Source: Pokkaliibacter sp046614695 (GTDB taxonomy: Bacteria; Pseudomonadota; Gammaproteobacteria; Pseudomonadales; Balneatricaceae). Taken from it: 64,000 bases of DNA. Location of the stretch: the NCBI RefSeq assembly GCF_046614695.1, contig NZ_JBKKHQ010000013.1, forward strand, positions 186,001-250,000, in the 5' to 3' direction. Positions 52,785-61,219 of the stretch are shown here, piece by piece (positions within the stretch are counted from its first letter, which is position 1; every line of letters starts with the position of its first letter). The position numbers were made by a program, and so were the translations under genes. The notes beneath the pieces are model-generated. The model saw only the letters and a program-made list of their open reading frames with translations, was not told the origin of the DNA and made no database searches.

Positions 52785-53233
52785 CGACTCAATTTACCGC
52801 AGATGATGTTGTCCCCCACTCCGGGCAAATGAGTCTGCTTTCAGAGATCACAGGCTTTGGTGATGACTGGCTTTCCGCTGCCATCGACATTACCCCAAAC
52901 ACCCTGTTCGCCGATGAAAACGGCGTTCCGGCCTGGGTTGGCCTTGAGTATATGGCCCAGGCCATTGGCGCGTTTGCCGGAACTCAGGAACGTCTTGAAG
53001 GGCGCGCGCCCAAGCTCGGCTTCCTGCTGGGGTCCCGAAAGTACAGCTCTCCGGTCGAATATTTTGCGCTTGGTCAGCGTATTGAAGTGAAGGTGACCAA
53101 GAACATGGAAGCAGAAAATGGCTTATGCGCCTTTGACTGCGAGTTGAAAGGCCAGGCAATCGCCATCGAAGCCAGTCTTAATATCTTCCAGCCAGAAGAT
53201 GCGAATACGTTTTTAAGGAATGCACAACAATGA
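52781..53233 (+). CDS. apeP: Hotdog dehydratase (ApeP-type)
   Basis: 150-residue 3-hydroxyacyl-ACP dehydratase-like protein: VVPHSGQMSLLSEI holds the likely catalytic histidine, and VPAWVGLEYMAQAIGAFAG the hot-dog helix. Second dehydratase in the cluster besides the domain fused to the ligase. ATGA overlap on both sides. Confidence 0.88.
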   Translation: MTTQFTADDVVPHSGQMSLLSEITGFGDDWLSAAIDITPNTLFADENGVPAWVGLEYMAQAIGAFAGTQERLEGRAPKLGFLLGSRKYSSPVEYFALGQRIEVKVTKNMEAENGLCAFDCELKGQAIAIEASLNIFQPEDANTFLRNAQQ

Positions 53234-53955
53234 CCCGGACAGTCCTCGTTACAGGCTCAAGCCGTGGAATCGGTAAAGGCATTGCACTTCGCCTTGCTCA
53301 GGAAGGCTACGATATCGTGCTGCATTGCCGCTCCGGGCTGGATGCTGCTGAAGCCACCCGTCAGGAAATTGAAGCTCTGGGCCGTCAGGCAAGAGTACTG
53401 CAGTTCGATATTGCTGATCGGGAGCAGTGCCGCCTCGTCCTTGAGCAGGATATTGAAGCCCATGGCGTTTACTACGGCGTCGTTTGTAATGCCGGCGTGG
53501 CACGGGATAACGCCTTCCCGGCCATGCCTGAGGAAGACTGGGATTTGGTGCTCAGAACCAATCTGGATGGGTTTTATAACGTGCTGCATCCCTTGGTCAT
53601 GCCGATGGTCAGACAGCGCAAGCCCGGACGCATCGTCACATTGTCATCGGTCTCAGGCGAGATGGGCAATCGTGGGCAGGTGAACTACAGCGCGGCCAAA
53701 GCCGGCATCATTGGTGCCACCAAGGCGCTGGCCGTTGAGCTGGCCAAGCGCAAGATTACCGTCAACTGCGTGGCGCCAGGACTGATAGAAACGGAAATGA
53801 CCGAGCAACTGCCACTGGACGAAATCCTGAAAATCGTACCGATGCAGCGCGTCGGTCGGGTGAATGAAGTGGCGGCTACCGTCAGCTTTCTGATGTCTGA
53901 AGAAGCGGGCTACATCACGCGCCAGGTCATCTCGGTCAACGGTGGAATGTATTGA
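53230..53955 (+). CDS. apeQ: 3-oxoacyl-ACP reductase, FabG-like (ApeQ-type)
   Basis: 241-residue short-chain dehydrogenase: NADP motif TGSSRGIGKG at the N-terminus, NAGVARDN, catalytic serine in SSVSGEMG and YSAAK near 153-157. Ketoreductase step of each elongation cycle. Four-base overlaps with apeP and apeR. Confidence 0.93.
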   Translation: MTRTVLVTGSSRGIGKGIALRLAQEGYDIVLHCRSGLDAAEATRQEIEALGRQARVLQFDIADREQCRLVLEQDIEAHGVYYGVVCNAGVARDNAFPAMPEEDWDLVLRTNLDGFYNVLHPLVMPMVRQRKPGRIVTLSSVSGEMGNRGQVNYSAAKAGIIGATKALAVELAKRKITVNCVAPGLIETEMTEQLPLDEILKIVPMQRVGRVNEVAATVSFLMSEEAGYITRQVISVNGGMY

Positions 53956-55178
53956 TGAGACGAGTTGTTGTAACCGGAATGGCAGGCTTTTCACCCATCG
54001 GCAGCGATTGGCAAAGCATCCGGGAGAATCTGGCCAAAGGCCGAAGCGGCATCGTGCGCATGGATGACTGGGACCGCTTTGAAGGTCTCAATACCCGTCT
54101 GGCCGCACCGGTGTCCGACTTTGCCATGCCCGCGCACTATACCCGCAAGGCGTTGCGCAGCATGGGCCGCGTCGCTCAGTTTGGTGTTTATTCCGCAGAA
54201 CTGGCGCTGCGTCAGGCCGGTCTGCTGGACAGTGAAGCACTGGGGAATGGCCGTACCGGCATCTCTTACGGCTCCTCCGCGGGAGACTCCAACGCCGTGG
54301 CTGACTTCGGCAACATGCTGATGAACAACACCTCGGACGGACTCAACGCCAACTCCTACGTCAAAATGATGGCCCATACCGCGCCGGTCAATATTGGCGT
54401 CTACTTTGGTCTGCGTGGCCGTGTCATTACCACCTCCAGCGCCTGTACCTCGGGCAGTCAGGGGATCGGTTTTGCCTATGAGGCGATCAAATACGGCAGC
54501 CAGGACATCATGATCGCCGGCGGCAGCGAAGGCCTGTGCCCGACAGAAGCGGCGGTCTTCGACACCCTCTATGCCACCAGCGTAAAAAATGACACCCCGG
54601 AGCTGACTCCCCGCCCCTTTGATAAGGACCGCGACGGTTTGGTCATTGGCGAAGGCGGTGGTGCGTTCATTCTGGAAGAGCTGGAGCACGCCCAGGCGCG
54701 TGGCGCGACCATTTATGCGGAGATTGTGGGCTTTGGTACGAACTCTGATGGCCGCCATGTGACCCAACCCAATGCCGACACCATGGAAACCGCGATCCGC
54801 CTGGCGCTGGAGTGTGCCTCCTTATCGCCGACAGATATTGGCTACATCAGTGCCCACGGCACTGCCACACACCGTGGTGATATTGCCGAAAGTCAGGCCA
54901 CTGCTGCCGTCTTTGGCAACCGCACGCCCATCAGCTCGCTCAAGAGCTATACCGGCCATACGCTGGGCGCCTGCGGTGCACTTGAGGCCTGGACCGCGAT
55001 TGAGATGATGAACGAGGGCTGGTTCTGTCCCACCATCAATCTGGACAATGTGGACCCGGACTGTGCTGACCTCGACTATCTCATCGGTGAAGGACGCCGT
55101 ATCCAGACAGAATTCGTGATGAGCAACAATTTCGCCTTCGGCGGCATTAATACGTCGCTGATTTTCAAACGCTGGTAA
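53952..55178 (+). CDS. apeR: Beta-ketoacyl-ACP synthase (ApeR-type)
   Basis: 408-residue second ketosynthase with Cys in TTSSACTSGSQG near 164 and histidines in SAHGTATHRGD and YTGHTLGACGALEA. In known clusters the ApeR-type enzyme performs early condensation. ATGA overlap with apeQ. Last of the tightly coupled genes. Confidence 0.92.
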   Translation: MMRRVVVTGMAGFSPIGSDWQSIRENLAKGRSGIVRMDDWDRFEGLNTRLAAPVSDFAMPAHYTRKALRSMGRVAQFGVYSAELALRQAGLLDSEALGNGRTGISYGSSAGDSNAVADFGNMLMNNTSDGLNANSYVKMMAHTAPVNIGVYFGLRGRVITTSSACTSGSQGIGFAYEAIKYGSQDIMIAGGSEGLCPTEAAVFDTLYATSVKNDTPELTPRPFDKDRDGLVIGEGGGAFILEELEHAQARGATIYAEIVGFGTNSDGRHVTQPNADTMETAIRLALECASLSPTDIGYISAHGTATHRGDIAESQATAAVFGNRTPISSLKSYTGHTLGACGALEAWTAIEMMNEGWFCPTINLDNVDPDCADLDYLIGEGRRIQTEFVMSNNFAFGGINTSLIFKRW

Positions 55179-55208
55179 GTGATCTTACGTTCGTCAAAGG
55201 AGTTGACC

Positions 55209-55952
55209 ATGAAGTGCCTCAAGATAGCTTTGGTAGTATTAGCGGCCCTGCTCGCCCAGCGAGCGATGGCTTTTTCGAGCAGTGAAGAGCAAATCACAAG
55301 CTATGTGCATGTCCTTGACTCACAGGATGCGGATCAGCAGGAACAACTGCTCAGCCGCCTGCAATGGGCCGGACTGTCGGACCCTGCACTCTTTGATGTG
55401 ATTGAGCGTAAGCTACTCAGCCAGTACCAAACCTCCAACTACACTGAAGCGGGGCTGATGGCGCACTATGCGCGGGCTCTGGGTTACAGCGGTAATGAGA
55501 AATATCGCCCGACCCTTGAACTGGTCAGCAAGCAAGCCTCTTCCTCAAAGCTGCGCTCCCATGCCAAGCGCGCTCTCACTGATCTGCCAAAGTTTGGCGG
55601 CTGGTGGGCCATGTTGCCCAACACCATTAACCCAGCGCCGGGCCAAAGTATCGAGGCTGCCCGCTACGAGCAAATGCTTAACACCCAGGATGTTTTTGTT
55701 CAGCGGTTGGCGGCGCGAGCAATGTTCCACGAGCATATTGCCGATGCTGATCTTCTAAACAGCGCCGCCACACTGGTAAAAAATCAGTACCGCAACAAGG
55801 ACATGGACGGTGAAACGGAAGACACCCTTGCCTGGCTATGCAAGGCCATCGGGGAAAATGCTGCCGCGCAGTATCACGACTTTCTGGCCACGGTCGCCAA
55901 ACTGACGCCTTCGCGCAAGATTGCTAAATATGCCCGCAGCTATGTGCGTTAA
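55209..55952 (+). CDS. Exported HEAT-like protein at the end of the aryl polyene operon
   Basis: 247-residue protein with a signal peptide (KCLKIALVVLAALLAQRAMA) and an all-helical mature part with HEAT-like pairs (LRSHAKRALTDLPKFGG, VFVQRLAARAMFHEHIADA, RKIAKYARSYV). No enzyme motif. AAAGGAG precedes ATG 55209; the frame from 55179 lacks this. It lies 30 bases after apeR and before a shared terminator, so it belongs to the operon. Role unknown. Confidence 0.8.
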   Translation: MKCLKIALVVLAALLAQRAMAFSSSEEQITSYVHVLDSQDADQQEQLLSRLQWAGLSDPALFDVIERKLLSQYQTSNYTEAGLMAHYARALGYSGNEKYRPTLELVSKQASSSKLRSHAKRALTDLPKFGGWWAMLPNTINPAPGQSIEAARYEQMLNTQDVFVQRLAARAMFHEHIADADLLNSAATLVKNQYRNKDMDGETEDTLAWLCKAIGENAAAQYHDFLATVAKLTPSRKIAKYARSYVR

Positions 55953-56012
55953 ACGCGGGGTTTTCTGCAGATAATTCGAGCGAATAACACCCTCCCCCTT
56001 CGCTTCGCACAC

Positions 56013-56043
56013 AAAAAAGCCGAGTTCACCGACTCGGCTTTTT
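56013..56043. terminator. Bidirectional terminator, aryl polyene operon / TauE gene
   Basis: AAAAGCCGAGT and ACTCGGCTTTTT form a perfect stem with a six-base loop and A/T tails on both sides, between convergent genes. Confidence 0.92.
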
Positions 56044-56067
56044 GCTTGCTGAAGTGGTGGCTTTCGC

Positions 56068-56901
56068 TCAACTGAGGGCGAGCTGTGCCAGCATCCTAAG
56101 GCCGGTGATCAGCAGTACCACCGCGAAGACTTTCTTGAGTTTGGCGGCGTCCAGTTTCGCCGCCAGGGTCGCGCCGACCGGGGCGAACAGTACCGTCAAA
56201 GGCACAATGCAGATAAAGGCGATGAGGTTCACCAGCCCGTAGGTGCCAACGGGAGCATCCGCCGGTGCGGTGCCCAGTGCCAACATGGTGATGACGCTTG
56301 GCAGGGAAATTATCAGGCCGATGGCGGCGGCAGTGCCGACGGCTTTATGGGCAGGATAGTTATAGAGGGTAAGCAGCGGCACGGAAATCGTCCCGCCGCC
56401 GATGCCGACCATGGAGCTGAAAAAGCCAATGCACAGGCCCATCAGGGTTTGGCCCGCTGTGCCCGGCAGTTGCTGGAACAGGGCCGATTTTCCGGTACGA
56501 AACAGCATGTTCAGCGCTGACAGGGTGGCGATCAGGCCAAACATCAGCGTCAGCAAGGTGCCGTCCACCCGCGTGACCAGCCAGCTGCCCGCCAGTACGC
56601 CGATAAGGATAAAGAGCGCCCAGCGTTTCAGCAGGTCAACATCGACATTGCCTTTGCGGCGATGAGAGCGAATGGAGCTGATGGAGGTCGGCACGATGGT
56701 CGCCAGCGAGGTGGCCGTGGCAATCAGCATGGCGGATTCCGGCGAGACGCCGAAGTTCTGAAACAGGAAGAACAGCAGCGGCACGATGACAATACCGCCA
56801 CCGACGCCGAGTAAACCCGCCAGCACACCGGCGAAAGCGCCAGCCGCGATCAGGGCAAGAAAGGTGGAGAAATGCTGGGTGAGAAAATCGAGGGGACTCA
56901 T
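56068..56901 (-). CDS. TauE/SafE-type sulfite/organosulfur exporter
   Basis: 277-residue membrane protein of the TauE/SafE (DUF81) family with about eight helices and the two family glycine motifs: AGVLAGLLGVGGGIVIVPLLFF near 24-45 and FFSSMVGIGGGTISVPLL near 160-177. Substrate unknown; family members move sulfite, sulfoacetate or other C2 compounds. It is followed by the shared terminator and separated from the mesXD genes by another. Confidence 0.9.
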   Translation of the reverse strand: MSPLDFLTQHFSTFLALIAAGAFAGVLAGLLGVGGGIVIVPLLFFLFQNFGVSPESAMLIATATSLATIVPTSISSIRSHRRKGNVDVDLLKRWALFILIGVLAGSWLVTRVDGTLLTLMFGLIATLSALNMLFRTGKSALFQQLPGTAGQTLMGLCIGFFSSMVGIGGGTISVPLLTLYNYPAHKAVGTAAAIGLIISLPSVITMLALGTAPADAPVGTYGLVNLIAFICIVPLTVLFAPVGATLAAKLDAAKLKKVFAVVLLITGLRMLAQLALS

Positions 56902-56937
56902 TCGGGCAACGACCTAAGGCAACGAGTGACCATAAAC

Positions 56938-56961
56938 AAAGGGGCCTTATTGGCCCCTTTT
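56938..56961 (-). terminator. Terminator of the mesX-mesD unit
   Basis: AAAGGGGCC and GGCCCCTTTT form a strong stem with a five-base loop, 23 bases after the mesD stop. T-rich tails lie on both sides. Confidence 0.85.
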
Positions 56962-56983
56962 CTTAGTGTGAAATTACCGTCTG

Positions 56984-58012
56984 TCAGGCAGACAACTCCT
57001 TGCGCACGATCTCGGCACCGGCGCGCAGAGCGTTCAGCTTGCCACGCGCCACATCACGGGACAGCGGCGCCATACCGCAGTTGGTGCAAGGAATCAGCTT
57101 GTCAGCATCGACGTATTTCAGCGCTTCACGCAGGGTGGCGGCGACTTCTTCAGGCGTCTCGATGGTATCGGTGGCGACATCAATCGCGCCGACCATCACC
57201 TTCTTGCCACGAATCAGCTCCAGCAGCTCAATCGGCACGTGGGAGTGGTGGCATTCCAGCGAGATGATATCAATGCTGGACTGCTGCAGTTTGGGGAAGA
57301 CTTCCTCGTACTGACGCCATTCGGTGCCGAGGGTTTTCTTCCAGTCGGTGTTGGCCTTGATGCCGTAGCCGTAGCAGATGTGTACCACGGTTTCGCACTT
57401 CAGCCCTTCGATGGCGCGCTCAAGGCAGGCGATGCCCCACTCGTTCACTTCATCGAAAAACACGTTAAACGCGGGCTCATCGAACTGGATGATATCCACA
57501 CCCGCTGCTTCCAGATCCCGGGCTTCTTCATTCAGCAGTTTGGCGAATTCCCAGGCCAGATCCTTACGGCTCTTGTAGTGGGCATCGTACAGGGTGTCGA
57601 CCATGGTCATCGGCCCTGGCAGTGCCCATTTGATCGGCTGATCGGTCTGGCTGCGCAGGAACTTGGCATCCTCCACGAACACGGGTTTGGGACGGCTGAC
57701 CGGCCCGACCACCGTCGGTACGCTGGCATCGTAGCGGTCACGGATCTTGACGGTTTCGCGCTTTTCAAAGTCGACGCCATCCAGATGCTCGATAAAGGTG
57801 GTCACGAAGTGCTGACGGGTCTGCTCGCCATCACTGACGATATCCGTCCCGGCATTCAGCTGCTCCTGCAGCGCCACGCGCAGGGCGTCCTGCTTGCCGG
57901 CCAGCAGCTCATCGCCTTCCAGTTTCCAGGGCGACCAGAGTTTTTCAGGCTCTGCCAGCCAGGAGGGTTTGGGCAGGCTGCCAGCGGTGGACGTGGGTAA
58001 TAGCTTTTTCAT
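56984..58012 (-). CDS. mesD: MesD, core-type methionine synthase (MetE C-terminal-like)
   Basis: 342-residue methyltransferase corresponding to the C-terminal, zinc-containing half of MetE and lacking the folate-binding half. Starts LLPTSTAGSLPKPSWL; zinc ligands are visible as HxC in VVHICYG (about 211 and 213), Glu in ISLECHHSH and Cys in PCTNCGM. The MesD family makes methionine from homocysteine, does not use methyl-folate and needs the partner MesX. AGGA six bases before ATG. It lies 27 bases after mesX on the same strand. Confidence 0.9.
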   Translation of the reverse strand: MKKLLPTSTAGSLPKPSWLAEPEKLWSPWKLEGDELLAGKQDALRVALQEQLNAGTDIVSDGEQTRQHFVTTFIEHLDGVDFEKRETVKIRDRYDASVPTVVGPVSRPKPVFVEDAKFLRSQTDQPIKWALPGPMTMVDTLYDAHYKSRKDLAWEFAKLLNEEARDLEAAGVDIIQFDEPAFNVFFDEVNEWGIACLERAIEGLKCETVVHICYGYGIKANTDWKKTLGTEWRQYEEVFPKLQQSSIDIISLECHHSHVPIELLELIRGKKVMVGAIDVATDTIETPEEVAATLREALKYVDADKLIPCTNCGMAPLSRDVARGKLNALRAGAEIVRKELSA

Positions 58013-58039
58013 GGGTAATCCTGTGAGTATCCGGTGGCC

Positions 58040-59014
58040 TTAAGCGACGTTAGCGAGCCATTGCTGCAGAATCGCCCGATACGGCTTGATGAAATGTTCT
58101 TCGGCAAACCTGCCCTGCTTCACGGCCAGCTGGCTGCGCTCTTCGCGGTCATAAACGATACGGGTCAGGGAATGATCCCCGTGCCGGAGGTTCGGCTGGT
58201 AACGATAACCGGCCACGGCGTTAGCGTTATAGATCTCCGGGCGATAGATCTTCTGGAAGGTTTCCATGGTGCTGATGGTGCCGATCAGCTCCAGATTGGT
58301 GTAATCCGTCAGCAGATCACCAAAGAAATAGAACGCCAGCGGTGCCACGCTGTTGGGCGGCATAAAGTAGCGCACCTCAAAGCCCATCTTCCTGAAGTAC
58401 TGCTCGGTCAGGGAGGACTCGTTCGGCAGGTACTCCACGCCCAGCACCGGGTGCTGATTTTCCGTGCGCTGGTAGGTCTTGTTGTCCGACACACTCAGGC
58501 AAATCACCGGCAGCTTGCTGAAGTTTTCTTTGTAAGCGGCGGAGCTGATGAAGTCCTTGAAGAGGTTACCGTGCAGCTCGCCGAAGTTGTGCGGGATGCT
58601 AAAGCCCGTTTTGCCCTGGTTATGTTCCTGCAGCAGCACGCTGAAATCGTAATCACGCACGTAAGAGGAGAAGTTGTTGCCGACGATGCCTTCAATGCGT
58701 TTGCCGGTGGAGTGATCCACAATCGTGGTTTGCAGCACTTCAATCGACGGGAAGTGCTCGCCGCGACCTTCGATATCCATCTCAACGGAGATGATATCCA
58801 GCTCCAGCGAATAACGGTCGCCCTTGGGGTTATCCCAATGAGCCAGGGCGTTAAAGCGGCTGTCGATCATCTTCAGGGCATTACGCAGGTTTTCCTGACG
58901 GTGTTCACCGCGCGCCAGATTGGCGAAGTTGGTGGTGATGCGCGTGCTGTCGGAAGGCTGATAGTTCTCATCGAAGCGGACGCGTTTGATGGTGTAGGAA
59001 AAGCCAGTAGTCAT
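58040..59014 (-). CDS. mesX: MesX (DUF1852), partner of MesD
   Basis: 324-residue DUF1852 protein, soluble. The start at ATG 59014 (TTGFSYTIKRVRFDENY) matches the family; earlier in-frame ATGs to 59041 have no ribosome site. Conserved-looking blocks are LELDIISVEMDIEGRGEHFPS, VRDYDFSVLL and FGELHGNLFKDF. MesX is reported to be required for MesD activity, in an oxygen-dependent way; whether it generates the methyl donor is not known. The pair is probably controlled by the MetR-like gene upstream. Confidence 0.9.
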   Translation of the reverse strand: MTTGFSYTIKRVRFDENYQPSDSTRITTNFANLARGEHRQENLRNALKMIDSRFNALAHWDNPKGDRYSLELDIISVEMDIEGRGEHFPSIEVLQTTIVDHSTGKRIEGIVGNNFSSYVRDYDFSVLLQEHNQGKTGFSIPHNFGELHGNLFKDFISSAAYKENFSKLPVICLSVSDNKTYQRTENQHPVLGVEYLPNESSLTEQYFRKMGFEVRYFMPPNSVAPLAFYFFGDLLTDYTNLELIGTISTMETFQKIYRPEIYNANAVAGYRYQPNLRHGDHSLTRIVYDREERSQLAVKQGRFAEEHFIKPYRAILQQWLANVA

Positions 59015-59041
59015 GATCGGAAACCCCATCGCTAAACTCAA

Positions 59042-59348
59042 AACGGACGCTCTTGTCTGCTCGCTGTCCGGAGGATTGCCGGTGGGTTCTGAGGGCGTTA
59101 CGCCTGCATCAGCCGTATAGCATCGAGCATGAAGAGTAATGAGGTGAGTTATACCCGAGGCTTTCCATGAAAAAAATTGACATTATTTAATAGATCTATG
59201 ACGAATGATCATGGATAGCAAAAACCGCGCTGGCAGGCCGCCAACGCCGAGGGGGTAAGCTCAATGCCCTGCAACACAGGCAGACTGAGCATGAGGAGAG
59301 AAGAAAGGTGAGGAAACACGCCAGGCAGAGCGCGCCTCTCACACTCCG
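59042..59348. promoter_or_regulatory. mesX upstream region with MetR-box-like site
   Basis: No gene is seen. TGAAAAAAATTGA at 59168-59180 fits the MetR pattern TGAA-N5-TTCA with one mismatch and lies about 155 bases upstream of mesX. Nearby ATGATCAT is a small palindrome. Confidence 0.4.
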
Positions 59349-60263
59349 CTAACGGCTGATCGGCGTCGTGCCTGCCGGGTGGTCATAGCTGCGCGCCAAC
59401 TCGATAAAGGCTTTGAGATAACCCTCTTCTTCATCGCCAGCGCGGGTGCCGAGGTAAATATTCTTGGCGATTCCCTCCTGCCCCAACCGCACGACCGCCA
59501 GGGGCAACCTGGCGCAGTACTCCTCCGCCAGCCAGCGCGGCAATGCCGCCACACCGCGCTCACACGCCACCATTTGCAGCATGATCTCGGTGGTTTCGCT
59601 GGTTTTATGCAGCTTGGGCACGACGCCTGCTGGCGTCAGAAACAGGGAATAGATATCGAGCCGGTCCGTGGCGACCGGATACGTCAGCAGCACCTGATCG
59701 CGCAGGTCTTCCGGCTCGGCATACTCGCTCCCTGCCAGCCTGTGGTTTTTCGGCACGACAAGCACCTGCTCGTAATCGAACACCGGCGTGTAATGCAGGC
59801 CGCTTTTAAAGAAAGGGTCCGGCGTGACCAGCAGATCAATCTCATAGTCAAACAGCGCCCCGACGCCGCCGAACTGGAACTTCTGTTTTACATCGACATC
59901 CACATCCGACCAGGCATCCAGAAAGGGCGCGACGATCTTCAGTAACCACTGATAGCACGGGTGGCATTCCATGCCGATGCGCAGCGTACCGCGCTGACCC
60001 TGCGCGATCTGCTTTAGCCGCTCTTCTGCATGACCAAGTAGCGGCAGCACGCGATTGGCGATATTCAGCAGATGCCGACCCGCCTGCGTCAGCCGCAGGC
60101 TTCGCCCTTCGCGCAGCCACACCGCCGTGCCAAGGTTGTCCTCCAGCTTGCGAATGGTATGGCTTAACGCCGATTGGGTCACGTGCAACGCTTTGGCCGC
60201 CGCAGTCAGAGAGCCAAGCTCTTCCACCGCCTGCACGATGCGTAGATGTATGCGTTCAATCAT
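59349..60263 (-). CDS. metR: LysR-family regulator, MetR-like
   Basis: 304-residue LysR regulator. The winged-helix domain (IERIHLRIVQAVEELGSLTAAAKALHVTQSALSHTIRKLE, about 2-42) is close to MetR, whose co-inducer is homocysteine. The effector domain runs from about 92 (GTLRIGMECHPCYQWLLK), and the ECHPC stretch is MetR-typical. No clear ribosome site at ATG 60263. Its position between mesX and a divergent reductase gene points to control of methionine synthesis. Confidence 0.88.
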   Translation of the reverse strand: MIERIHLRIVQAVEELGSLTAAAKALHVTQSALSHTIRKLEDNLGTAVWLREGRSLRLTQAGRHLLNIANRVLPLLGHAEERLKQIAQGQRGTLRIGMECHPCYQWLLKIVAPFLDAWSDVDVDVKQKFQFGGVGALFDYEIDLLVTPDPFFKSGLHYTPVFDYEQVLVVPKNHRLAGSEYAEPEDLRDQVLLTYPVATDRLDIYSLFLTPAGVVPKLHKTSETTEIMLQMVACERGVAALPRWLAEEYCARLPLAVVRLGQEGIAKNIYLGTRAGDEEEGYLKAFIELARSYDHPAGTTPISR

Positions 60264-60271
60264 ATTGATCT

Positions 60272-60317
60272 ATGAGTAAAAATAATTGATCGGTGAATAT
60301 ATACCATTTCTACTCAT
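60272..60317. repeat. Inverted repeat in the metR/reductase intergenic region
   Basis: ATGAGTA (60272-60278) and TACTCAT (60311-60317) form a perfect separated dyad around an AT-rich core, a likely regulator-binding or looping site for the divergent promoters. Confidence 0.45.
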
Positions 60318-60374
60318 CCTATAACTGCATTAGTCTTTTTGCATCTCCTGACTGCTCTCAATGGTGACCTGTCT

Positions 60375-61163
60375 ATGACGACTGCAACTTCCCCCTCTGA
60401 CCGCCCCGTGGTGACTCATGCCTGTCAGGTGGTGGACATTCGCCCGTTATCCACAGGCACCTTTGAGATTGAACTGGCCGCGCCCGCTGGCACTGTGCTG
60501 GATTATCACGCCGGCCAGTACCTGCAGATGGACATTGATGTGCAGGGCGACGGCAAAATGCAGCGGCTTTCCTACACCATCGCCAACAGCTGCGATGCCG
60601 AAAAACCGCGCTATCTGCAGGTGTTTCTGCAAACCGGCAGCCCCTTTTCCAACCAGCTGCTAACGCGACTGGGCCAGCTGAAAGACTGCCAGCAACCGCT
60701 GAATATCACCTTGGCGCTGGGCCGCGCCTATCTGCAAACCGATGTGACCCAGCCCCACGTTTTTATCGCCGCCGGTTCCGGTATCGCCAAGATCAAAGCC
60801 ATTACCGAGGCCCTGCTGCGCCGAAACCCAGAGGCCAACATCGCCATTTACTGGTCGAACAAAACCGCCGGGGAGTTTTACCTGCTGGAGCACTTTGGCC
60901 GCTGGGCCACCCAACACACCAACCTGCGTTTCACCCCCGTGCTGGAGGCTGCCGACAGCGAGTGGACCGGCCGCTCGGGCTATCTCTATGAAGTGATCGG
61001 GACAGACTTTGATGATTTAAGCCAGGTGCAAACCTACCTCTGCGGCTCGCCCCGCATGGTCTACGGCACCCTGGATCAGCTCGCTGCCAAAGGTTTACAG
61101 GAACACCACTGCCACTCCGACGTGTTTGAGCATTCCCCGCGCGAGCAGCAAGTGGCGGTGTGA
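60375..61163 (+). CDS. FNR-like NAD(P)H-flavin/ferredoxin reductase
   Basis: 262-residue oxidoreductase of the flavin reductase (Fre/LuxG) or CDP-6-deoxyglucose-reductase type. The flavin domain has HAGQYLQMDI and RLSYTIA (the R-x-Y-S/T motif, near 71). The NAD domain starts near 132 with FIAAGSGIAKIKAI and ends in YLCGSPRMV. No 2Fe-2S motif. I use ATG 60375; a TTG at 60339 is an alternative. Divergent from metR and close to mesXD, so it may supply electrons to that oxygen-dependent system, which is inference. Confidence 0.85.
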   Translation: MTTATSPSDRPVVTHACQVVDIRPLSTGTFEIELAAPAGTVLDYHAGQYLQMDIDVQGDGKMQRLSYTIANSCDAEKPRYLQVFLQTGSPFSNQLLTRLGQLKDCQQPLNITLALGRAYLQTDVTQPHVFIAAGSGIAKIKAITEALLRRNPEANIAIYWSNKTAGEFYLLEHFGRWATQHTNLRFTPVLEAADSEWTGRSGYLYEVIGTDFDDLSQVQTYLCGSPRMVYGTLDQLAAKGLQEHHCHSDVFEHSPREQQVAV

Positions 61164-61219
61164 TGGACTTCAGAAACGCCATTAGCCTGAATGGAAACGG
61201 CCACTTCGTTGGTCTTTGC

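Noticed and set aside
58034..59035. Plus-strand 333-codon reading frame opposite mesX
   Set aside because: The minus-strand product is a well-formed DUF1852 protein; the opposite frame is a shadow.
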